This document shows, piece by piece, positions 12,586 through 19,323 of a stretch of 20,423 nt of DNA. The position numbers and the translations under genes are program-made. Positions within the stretch are counted from its first letter, which is position 1. Every line of letters begins with the position of its first letter. This DNA comes from CAYTTA01 sp964440655. GTDB lineage: Bacteria; Bacteroidota; Rhodothermia; Balneolales; Balneolaceae. The DNA is taken from NCBI GenBank assembly GCA_964440655.1, contig CAYTTA010000046.1, forward strand, positions 1-20,423, given 5' to 3'. The notes beneath the pieces are model-generated. The model saw only the letters and a list, made by a program, of their open reading frames with translations. It did not search any database and had not been told where the DNA came from.

Positions 12586-13767
12586 ATGAACCCACCCGTT
12601 GACGGTCCCGGCACGAAGAAACCGGTTCCATGGCTCCGTACCGAACTCTCTCCGCCGGATGCCATGAAACTTCAGATCTGGTACCTGAGCGGTGCGTTTC
12701 TCATTTTTCTGATCCTCATTATCGGAGGGATAACGCGGCTCACTGAATCGGGACTTTCAATTGTCGAGTGGAAACCGGTCACCGGCCTTTTTCCTCCTTT
12801 TACGGAACAGCAGTGGCAGCAGGAGTTCGATCTCTACCGGCAGTTTCCGGAGTATCAGCAGAAAAACAGGGGGATGTCTCTCGCCGAGTTCCAGTGGATC
12901 TACTTCTGGGAGTATCTGCACCGTATGGCAGGCCGCTTTCTGGGCCTCGCATTCCTGGTGCCGTTCGGCTGGTTCCTTCTCAGCCGCCGGCTGGACAGAG
13001 TCCAGTTCCGAAGGGCACTGATTCTGCTGGGACTGGGGATGCTGCAGGGATTCATGGGATGGTTCATGGTGAAAAGCGGTCTGGTGGATCTTCCCTATGT
13101 GAGCCCCTACCGTCTGGCCGTACATCTCCTGCTGGCTTTCATTCTGTACGGTCTCTGTTTCCGCTTTGCGCTGGATGCCGGCACCCTTTACGGATCGGGG
13201 AGCGGGGACGGGCAGGAAGGGTCCACGGGGATCCCGGGAGGTGGTGACACCTCCGGAAACGGCACTGCGGACAAGAGGAAGGAGGTGCCGGGAGTTGCCC
13301 ATCCAGGAATCGGAGGGTTGAAGCGGTGGACAGAGCTCTTCCTCCTTGTTCTGCTCCTTCAAGTGGTCTGGGGTGCTTTTGTTGCCGGGTCCAATGCAGG
13401 GCTGGTTTACAACACCTTTCCGAAAATGTATCAGAGCTGGATCGCACCGGAACTCCATTCCGGTCTCTCCGCCCTTTTTGTGACACAGGGCGGGATGCAA
13501 TGGATGCACCGGCTCCTGGGAACTCTTCTGGGGATCCTGGCATTGGCAGTTTACTTCAAGGGGCGCCGGATTGAGCCGGTACAGTCGACCGCGCTTCTTG
13601 CGATCACACTGCTTCAGTATGGAATCGGAATCTATACGCTGCTGAACTACGTTCCGATTGTAGCGGGGGTGGCGCATCAGGCGGTTGCACTGATTCTGTT
13701 CGGAGTTTCGATCCGCTTTCATCACCACCTCTCAACAGTCGGGCAACGATCACCCCAGGTCTCATGA
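12586..13767 (+). CDS. ctaA: Haem A synthase, COX15/CtaA family
   Basis: This 393-residue membrane enzyme should oxidise haem O to haem A. About eight membrane helices are visible. Family motifs include GGITRLTESGLSIVEWKPV (48-66), the haem-ligand region EYLHRMAGR (H112), LAVHLLLAF (H180), QWMHRLLGT (H308) and VAHQAVALILF (H364). The segment around 67-100 (PPFTEQQWQQEFDLYRQFP) matches the type 2 (mitochondrial/proteobacterial) form rather than the short Bacillus form. Oddly, the cytoplasmic or periplasmic loop at about 199-247 is a long Gly/Ser/Asp-rich insert between the two four-helix halves. It overlaps the next gene by four bases (ATGA), so they are translationally linked. Confidence 0.93.
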   Translation: MNPPVDGPGTKKPVPWLRTELSPPDAMKLQIWYLSGAFLIFLILIIGGITRLTESGLSIVEWKPVTGLFPPFTEQQWQQEFDLYRQFPEYQQKNRGMSLAEFQWIYFWEYLHRMAGRFLGLAFLVPFGWFLLSRRLDRVQFRRALILLGLGMLQGFMGWFMVKSGLVDLPYVSPYRLAVHLLLAFILYGLCFRFALDAGTLYGSGSGDGQEGSTGIPGGGDTSGNGTADKRKEVPGVAHPGIGGLKRWTELFLLVLLLQVVWGAFVAGSNAGLVYNTFPKMYQSWIAPELHSGLSALFVTQGGMQWMHRLLGTLLGILALAVYFKGRRIEPVQSTALLAITLLQYGIGIYTLLNYVPIVAGVAHQAVALILFGVSIRFHHHLSTVGQRSPQVS

Positions 13768-15203
13768 CACTCTACTTCTGGTCCTCCTTCTTCCCCATCC
13801 TGCTGGCGATGTTCTGGAGCGGCGGAACCGGATCCCTTTCCCGGAAGGAGCGGCTCTGGCAGTTCTCCCTTTTCTGTTTCATTCTGGCGGCCGTCACCGG
13901 TGCTCTCTACCGCTTTGAAATGATCGGATGGACCCGGTTCGGATTCGATCTTCAGAACCTCCGCCATGCCCACTCCCATCTGATGTTCTTCGGCTGGGCG
14001 GTTCCCCTCCCGTTCTGTATCATTCTGAAAAGGATGATTGAGGTTCACGGCAATCGGGAAGGGGGGAGTGATCATCAAAGCTCTTTCCGGATTATGCGGT
14101 TCTCCATCCTGGGAGCTCTTGTTTTCGGACTCCTCTCCTGGCCCTTCTTTCTGCTTTATGGCTACCGGCCGGTCCCCCTGGGAGGGGCGGATCTCCCTCT
14201 CTCCGTGATCTGTGCCGGATTGGTCATGCTCTTCTGGTACGGGTTCACGGCAGGCTACATCGCTGTACGTCGAGGAATTTCCGATGGAGGATCCCGGGTG
14301 TGGACCGACATGGCTATCCTTCTGCTGTTTGTCTGCTCCCTCGGAGCCTGGGGGGTGGCGGCGCTGCAGGCAGCCGGGGTGGACAACCCCCTCTGGACCA
14401 GAGCGAGCACCCACTTTTTCCTTTCAGGGTTCACCGAAGGGTGGGTGGTGCTGGCAATTCTTGCCATTCTGGTGCATGAGATCCGCATCCCCGATCGGGC
14501 TTTTGCACTCACCCCGGCAACCCTGGCCGGTTTTGTCTCTCTCGGGGCACTCCTGACTTTTCCCTATGGAATTCCTGAAACAGTGCTCCCGCCTCTTTTA
14601 CTTGCCACTGCCCGGGGAGGCGGGATTCTGGTTTCCATCGGAGTGATTCTTGCTTCAGGTTCACTCTTCAGATGGATGATGCAGTCAAGGGATCCGGTGA
14701 TCTCCACACTCTGGCTCTGGCCGGTTGGAATGTTGTTTGCCAAAGGAATCATGCAGCTTGTGGCCTCCCTGTTGCCCTCCGGATTCTGGCTGTCGGATCA
14801 TACCCTCAGGGTTTTCTACCTGCATCTGCTGTTGCTGGGTGCATTGACGACCGTACTGATCGTGTGGCTGCATCAGCAGTCACAAATCCGTTCGGCATGG
14901 ATTGGTCCGGGCATCGCTACCATCCTGCTTCTGCTGGCGAGCCTGCTGCCTCTCACCCCGTTCTTTCCTGCCGGGTGGAGGGGGATCTGGGTGCTTCGTC
15001 TGGCAGCGGCCGTCGCGCTGCTTCCGGCAATTGCTCTCTCACTGTTCTGGTGGCAGATGAGAAAAGGGCTTGAAAGTCATGACCTGCTTCGGAGAGGAGA
15101 GAAAGTTTCAGAATTTGAAACCCGGGAGGCAGCAACCGCGTCATCCGGCAAAGCAACTCTGCCGGGCAAGCGGGGTGCCAAGCGGACTCCAGGGGAGGCC
15201 TGA
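13764..15203 (+). CDS. Uncharacterised polytopic membrane protein with HAHSH...GW motif
   Basis: This 479-residue protein has about twelve predicted hydrophobic segments. I do not recognise a named family. The third segment begins LRHAHSHLMFFGWAV, with H68, H70 and H72 before G77-W78. Another segment has THFFLSGFTEGWVV, and a late one FYLHLLLLGAL. The H...GW pattern recalls the two small proteins at 9056-9922 and helices of NnrS or haem-copper oxidase subunit I. Its ATG overlaps the ctaA stop (ATGA at 13764-13767), implying a joint role, perhaps in haem A use, haem or copper transfer, or NO handling at the membrane. The soluble C-terminus (about 445-479) is basic. Confidence in coding is high, in function low. 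Confidence 0.72.
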   Translation: MTLYFWSSFFPILLAMFWSGGTGSLSRKERLWQFSLFCFILAAVTGALYRFEMIGWTRFGFDLQNLRHAHSHLMFFGWAVPLPFCIILKRMIEVHGNREGGSDHQSSFRIMRFSILGALVFGLLSWPFFLLYGYRPVPLGGADLPLSVICAGLVMLFWYGFTAGYIAVRRGISDGGSRVWTDMAILLLFVCSLGAWGVAALQAAGVDNPLWTRASTHFFLSGFTEGWVVLAILAILVHEIRIPDRAFALTPATLAGFVSLGALLTFPYGIPETVLPPLLLATARGGGILVSIGVILASGSLFRWMMQSRDPVISTLWLWPVGMLFAKGIMQLVASLLPSGFWLSDHTLRVFYLHLLLLGALTTVLIVWLHQQSQIRSAWIGPGIATILLLLASLLPLTPFFPAGWRGIWVLRLAAAVALLPAIALSLFWWQMRKGLESHDLLRRGEKVSEFETREAATASSGKATLPGKRGAKRTPGEA

Positions 15204-15253
15204 TGTATGGGAAGAGTGAGTCAGGAAAAGTCCGGGCTAAAAACTGAAATGGT

Positions 15254-15697
15254 ATGAGTGAAGAAAGTCTGATAAACGGTGAAAGGCTGAAAGAGGATAT
15301 CCGCAACGATGAGGATATCGCCCGGGTTGTCCACACCTTTTACGACAAGGTGCAGAAGGATGATCGGCTCGGGTACATATTCAATGATTTTGCCCGTGTG
15401 GAGTGGGAGACCCATCTGCCAAGGATGGTCGATTTCTGGTCCAACATTCTCTTCCGCACCGGAAGATACCAGGGGCGGCCATTCCGTCACCACCTGCCGC
15501 TTCCTGTTGTGAGGGATGATTTCGGACGCTGGTACCGGCTCTTTGTGGAGACGGTCGATGAACTCTACTCCGGGCAGGTGGCCGAGGAAGCGAAGCGGAT
15601 GGCGGGGCGGATCGCGGCCGCTTTCGCCATCCGGATGGAGCAGGAGGGAAAATTCGGTTCGTCCTCAACCGGTTCCGATCAAGGCGGAAACCGGTGA
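15254..15697 (+). CDS. Group III truncated haemoglobin
   Basis: This 147-residue protein fits a truncated globin of the group III (trHbP) type: DIARVVHTFYDKVQKDDRLGYIF at helices B-E (split at FYD), then the WSNILFRTGRYQG region, RPFRHHLPLP carrying the proximal His (H80, with H79 adjacent), and DDFGRWYRLFVETVDELYSG. Group III globins such as Campylobacter Ctb are linked to nitrosative stress and oxygen handling. It lies 97 bases before nirK, which suggests protection from NO made by the reductase. The C-terminal 15 residues are a Ser/Gly-rich tail. Confidence 0.88.
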   Translation: MSEESLINGERLKEDIRNDEDIARVVHTFYDKVQKDDRLGYIFNDFARVEWETHLPRMVDFWSNILFRTGRYQGRPFRHHLPLPVVRDDFGRWYRLFVETVDELYSGQVAEEAKRMAGRIAAAFAIRMEQEGKFGSSSTGSDQGGNR

Positions 15698-15794
15698 TTT
15701 GCCTCCAAGTTACGGGTAATGTTTTATTTGACTGTCTGGAATCTTATCATGATTGCAACTGTCCACCAACCCATTTCCCATGCTATGCAAGATC

Positions 15795-17252
15795 ATGCAA
15801 ATCAAGAAACTGCGCTCCCGGACCTTGCTGGTCGCCGGGCTTGCCTTATTCTGGATGAGCAGTTGCGGGGAGCAGAGAGAGTTCAATCCGGAAGAAGCGG
15901 AGATTGTCGGTGAGGAGGTTGCAGTACTGACCCTGCCCCCCGAAGTACCACCCCCGATCACCCGGAAACATGCCACCAAAGTAATCGTTGAGATGGAGGT
16001 CACCGAAGAGGTGATGGAGCTCGACGACGGGGTGGAGTATATGATGTGGACATTCGGGGGATCGGTTCCCGGCCGGTTTATCCGGGTGCGCGAGGGGGAT
16101 CTTGTTGAGTTTCATCTGCAGAACCATCCGGACAACCGTCTGCCGCACAATATCGACCTGCATGCGGTCAACGGGCCGGGAGGCGGGGCCGAGTCAACTT
16201 TCACGGCACCGGGTCACGAGACAGTCTTCACTTTCCGTGCGCTCAATCCCGGGCTCTACATCTACCACTGCGCCACGGCGCCGGTGGGGATGCACATCGC
16301 AAACGGCATGTACGGTCTCATCCTGGTTGAACCCTGGGAGGGGCTCCCGGAGGTTGATCGCGAATATTATGTGTTGCAGAGCGAGTTCTATACAGCAGGG
16401 GATTACGGCGAGCGTGGGTTACAGCCTTTCGACATGAACAAGGCCATTGCCGAGATACCGGATTACGTCGTCTTCAACGGCCGGGTGAACGCCATGATGG
16501 GGAACCAGGCAATTACCGCCGCTACCGGTGAAACCGTCCGCCTCTTTGTCGGTAACGGTGGCCCGAACCTCTCCTCATCGTTCCATCTGATCGGAGAGAT
16601 ATTCGACAGGGTCTATTATGAAGGGGGATCGCGGTATCAGGAGAATGTCCAGACCACACTCATCCCTGCAGGAGGAGCCGTCACTGTGGAGTTCAAGGTG
16701 AATGCGCCGGGTGACTACATCATGGTGGACCATGCCATTTTCAGGGCTTTCAACAAGGGTGCACTGGCCACCCTGGCTGTATCCGGGGAGGAGGACCACA
16801 ACGTCTTTACCGGGCAGCAGCTGCATCGGGTCTATCAGCCGGAGGGAGGGGCAATTCAGGAGATTCCGCAGGAAGAGGAGCGGATCATACCTACGGCAGC
16901 CACTCCGGAAGAGCGGATAAACTTCGGACGGCAGACCTATATGTCGGTCTGTATGGCGTGCCACATGACGGACGGTACCGGCATCAGCGGAGCCTTTCCG
17001 CCACTGGCACAATCCGATTACCTGAACGACATCGATGCTTCCATCAGTGCGATTGTGCACGGGCTTACCGGTGAAATTGTTGTAAACGGGGAGAGCTACA
17101 ACGGTGTGATGCCCCGGCAGAACCTGAATGACGAGGAGGTGGCCAATGTCATGTCCTTCGTGCTGAACAGCTTCGGCAACGGAGGCGGAGTGGTCACTCC
17201 GGAGGATGTGGCCCGGGTACGGCAGGCAGGGCCTGTAAAAAAATCTCTGTAA
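15795..17252 (+). CDS. nirK: Copper-containing nitrite reductase (AniA-type lipoprotein) fused to cytochrome c
   Basis: This 485-residue enzyme reduces nitrite to NO. The signal peptide (MQIKKLRSRTLLVAGLAL) leads into MSSC with the acylation C24, so it is a lipoprotein. Two cupredoxin domains follow. Type 1 copper ligands are H118 (PHN), C159, H167 and M172, in a YHCATAPVGMHIANGMYG motif almost the same as in Neisseria AniA. Type 2 ligands are H123, H158 and H313 (VDHAIFRAF). Catalytic residues are D121 and H264 (SFHLIGEIFD). A linker leads to a C-terminal cytochrome c domain with CMACH (C386, C389, H390) and distal Met in GVMPRQ (M439). I chose ATG 15795 for the clean lipobox; ATG 15780 and a TTG further upstream are possible. 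nirV follows 33 bases later. Confidence 0.96.
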   Translation: MQIKKLRSRTLLVAGLALFWMSSCGEQREFNPEEAEIVGEEVAVLTLPPEVPPPITRKHATKVIVEMEVTEEVMELDDGVEYMMWTFGGSVPGRFIRVREGDLVEFHLQNHPDNRLPHNIDLHAVNGPGGGAESTFTAPGHETVFTFRALNPGLYIYHCATAPVGMHIANGMYGLILVEPWEGLPEVDREYYVLQSEFYTAGDYGERGLQPFDMNKAIAEIPDYVVFNGRVNAMMGNQAITAATGETVRLFVGNGGPNLSSSFHLIGEIFDRVYYEGGSRYQENVQTTLIPAGGAVTVEFKVNAPGDYIMVDHAIFRAFNKGALATLAVSGEEDHNVFTGQQLHRVYQPEGGAIQEIPQEEERIIPTAATPEERINFGRQTYMSVCMACHMTDGTGISGAFPPLAQSDYLNDIDASISAIVHGLTGEIVVNGESYNGVMPRQNLNDEEVANVMSFVLNSFGNGGGVVTPEDVARVRQAGPVKKSL

Positions 17253-17285
17253 GAGAAATCCCCGGCAGATAATAAACCGATACCG

Positions 17286-18089
17286 ATGCGTGCAGTCGTC
17301 ACCCTCGCCCTGATGATCGGATCTCTCTGCACCGCCCCGCATCTGAGGGGGCAGCAGAGTTCTCCGGGTGAGTCCCCCGAAGGAATGGTCTGGGTGGAAG
17401 GGGGGAAGTACGCTCCCTTTTACAGCATGGGGCCCGATACGGTCGAGGTGAAGGGATTTTTTATTGATCGCCATCATGTAACCAATCGGGAATTTCTTCA
17501 ATTTGTGGAGGAGAATCCTGAGTGGAGAAGGGGCAATGTGCTTCCGATCTTTGCCGATGAACGCTATCTGCAGCACTGGAAAGGGGACCTGGATCCCGGA
17601 ACGGAGATCCTTGACAGTCCGGTGATCAGTGTCTCATGGTTTGCCGCCCGGGCTTATGCCCGGTGGAAAGGGAGACGGCTGCCCACACTTGATGAGTGGG
17701 AGTTTGTAGCCGCTGCGAGCGAATTTGAGAAGCTGGCCAGCAGGGATTCCATGTTTGTCCGGCAGATTCTCTCATGGTACAGCAGCCGACAGCCCGATCA
17801 GCTTCCTCCCGTCGGCTCGGGAAGACCCAATTACTATGGCATCTTCAATCTCCATGGGGTGATATGGGAGTGGGTTGAGGACTTCAATACGGTCTTCATC
17901 ACAGGGGAGTCCCGGGACGGGGGCGGGGTGAACCGACAGTTTTACTGTGCGGGAGGAGCAGCGGCGGCTACCGACACGGAGAACTATGCGGCATTCATGC
18001 GTTTTGCCTTCCGGGGCAGCCTGGAAGCGCACTTCACGGTCAAGAATCTGGGCTTCCGGACCGCCATGGATGGTCCGGCTCCCTCCTGA
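17286..18089 (+). CDS. nirV: NirV: formylglycine-generating-enzyme-like protein downstream of nirK
   Basis: This 267-residue protein has a signal peptide (MRAVVTLALMIGSLC, cleavage region near RGQQ) and an FGE-sulfatase (SUMF1) domain: GMVWVEGGKY (33-42), VTNREFLQFVEEN, SPVISVSWFAARAYARWKG with RRLPTLDEWEFVAAA, then GIFNLHGVIWEWVEDF, RFAFRGSL and NLGFRTAM. A homologous gene named nirV follows nirK in several denitrifiers. The mature protein has only one Cys (C221 in YCAGG), so the Cys pair of true sulfatase-activating FGEs is missing and catalysis of that type is unlikely. The role in nitrite reductase maturation is not settled. It lies 33 bases after nirK and is probably co-transcribed. Confidence 0.9.
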   Translation: MRAVVTLALMIGSLCTAPHLRGQQSSPGESPEGMVWVEGGKYAPFYSMGPDTVEVKGFFIDRHHVTNREFLQFVEENPEWRRGNVLPIFADERYLQHWKGDLDPGTEILDSPVISVSWFAARAYARWKGRRLPTLDEWEFVAAASEFEKLASRDSMFVRQILSWYSSRQPDQLPPVGSGRPNYYGIFNLHGVIWEWVEDFNTVFITGESRDGGGVNRQFYCAGGAAAATDTENYAAFMRFAFRGSLEAHFTVKNLGFRTAMDGPAPS

Positions 18090-18166
18090 CAGCAGAAGAA
18101 ACAATGGAAAACAGCGAAGGGTTGCAGGTTTTTGGGTACGGCCGGGCCGGCCGGGAGAGGAGGATG

Positions 18167-18847
18167 ATGCGCAGTGTTCGGGGATGTACCGCTCTGCTTC
18201 TGGCAGCCGTTCTGGTGGCATGCAGCGGCAGAACCGAAAGGCCGGGCACTTCCGGTGATGGTGATCATTCCGCTCACGCCACCCACGGGCCACGTCACGA
18301 CACTCATGGGGAACATGCGGAACATGTCGTTCTTGAGCCGGGCGAGCCGAGTCGTCACTCGATCTATCACTCCTCGGGCGTCTGGCTGAACCGGTACGGT
18401 GAGGAGATCGCACTCTCCGATCTGAGGGGAAAGGTTCAGATCGTCACCATGGTCTACACCTGGTGCGAGTATGCCTGCCCGCGAATTCTTGCCGACATGA
18501 AACGGATTGAGCGTCTCCTGACGCCGGAAGAGCGGCTCCGTTCCAACTTCGTTCTGGTATCGATCGATCCGGAGAGGGACACTCCCGGCCGGCTGGCTGA
18601 ATTTGCCGAACAGAATAACCTGGATCCTGCCAACTGGACCTTGCTTAATGGAAAATCGGGGGATACTCTGGAACTTGCCGCCCTGTTGGGAGTGCGCTAC
18701 CGCCGCATCAGCGAGACCGATTTTGCGCACTCCAACATGATCATCGTTCTGAACCAGGAGGGAGAGATTGTCCATCAGCGGGTCCGGATCGGTGAAGATC
18801 CCGGACAGACTGTTCAGGAGATCCGCAGGCTGATCAGCTCACGTTAG
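18167..18847 (+). CDS. SCO1/SenC-type copper-chaperone lipoprotein with His-rich N-terminus
   Basis: This 226-residue protein has a lipoprotein signal (MRSVRGCTALLLAAVLVAC, acylation C19). A His-rich segment spans 34-68 with nine histidines (DHSAHATHGPRHDTHGEH). The SCO domain follows with the CxxxC copper/thiol motif TWCEYACP (C100, C104), SIDPERDTP, and H188 in ETDFAHSNMI as the third copper ligand. The protein should deliver copper or reduce disulfides; here NirK and/or a cytochrome oxidase are likely clients. I chose ATG 18167, with ATG 18164 directly beside it and AGGAGG upstream; the longer reading from 18104 would bury the signal peptide. Its 3' end overlaps the convergent ndk by 14 bases. 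Confidence 0.92.
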   Translation: MRSVRGCTALLLAAVLVACSGRTERPGTSGDGDHSAHATHGPRHDTHGEHAEHVVLEPGEPSRHSIYHSSGVWLNRYGEEIALSDLRGKVQIVTMVYTWCEYACPRILADMKRIERLLTPEERLRSNFVLVSIDPERDTPGRLAEFAEQNNLDPANWTLLNGKSGDTLELAALLGVRYRRISETDFAHSNMIIVLNQEGEIVHQRVRIGEDPGQTVQEIRRLISSR

Positions 18848-19265
18848 CGACGATCTCCGATTCGCTGAAGAAATAAGCACTCTCAAGTTTTCCATTCTCC
18901 GCTGAGTCGGAACCGTGGATGATGTTTTCTCCGACGCTGTCGGCGAATGCCGCGCGGATGGTCCCTTCTTTCGCTTCCGCCGGATTGGTTGCTCCGATCA
19001 GCTCGCGGAAATCTGCAACCGCGTTCTCTTTCTCAAGAACCATCGGAACGCAGGGGCCGCTGCTCATAAAGGCGACAAGATCGTCAAAAAAGGGTTTCCC
19101 CCGGTGAACTTCATAGAATCCGGCTGCCGTCTCTTCAGTGAGCCGAACCATTTTCATGGCGAGGATCCGGAATCCAGCCTCCTGAATACGCCGGGTTACC
19201 TCTCCGATCAGGTTTTTTCTAACGCAATCGGGCTTCAAAATGGTCAGTGTACGTTCAATTGCCAT
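18834..19265 (-). CDS. ndk: Nucleoside diphosphate kinase
   Basis: This 143-residue enzyme transfers gamma-phosphate between nucleotides. It begins MAIERTLTILKPDCV, has the HRGKPFF region (54-60), SSGPCVPMVL and the active-site H117 in ENIIHGSDS. Length is normal (140-150). I trimmed the start to ATG 19265 because upstream extension adds an unconserved arm. It is transcribed after gdhA, 58 bases downstream on the same strand, and converges on the sco gene with overlapping stops. The final residues SEIVANVS are slightly extended compared with short family members. Confidence 0.96.
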   Translation of the reverse strand: MAIERTLTILKPDCVRKNLIGEVTRRIQEAGFRILAMKMVRLTEETAAGFYEVHRGKPFFDDLVAFMSSGPCVPMVLEKENAVADFRELIGATNPAEAKEGTIRAAFADSVGENIIHGSDSAENGKLESAYFFSESEIVANVS

Positions 19266-19323
19266 GGTGATGCTTGGTCCAATTCTTTTTTTCAGTTTCT
19301 GGGGCAGGGAATATAGCGGGAAA

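Noticed and set aside
12757..13728. Minus-strand open frame of 323 codons
   Set aside because: It is antisense to ctaA and has no recognisable domain.
15204..15253. GAGTGAGTCAGG upstream of the globin gene resembling the 10-mer repeat at 1937-2077
   Set aside because: Only a partial single match exists, so it is not evidence for a dispersed repeat.
15698..15794. Search for an FNR/CRP-type or Rrf2-type palindrome directly upstream of nirK
   Set aside because: I found no TTGAT-N4-ATCAA site and no TTARGAS-N6-STCYTAA site; only a short ATCATGAT self-complementary stretch that is likely chance.
16575..17576. Minus-strand open frame of 333 codons
   Set aside because: It is antisense to nirK and the start of nirV and is a shadow.
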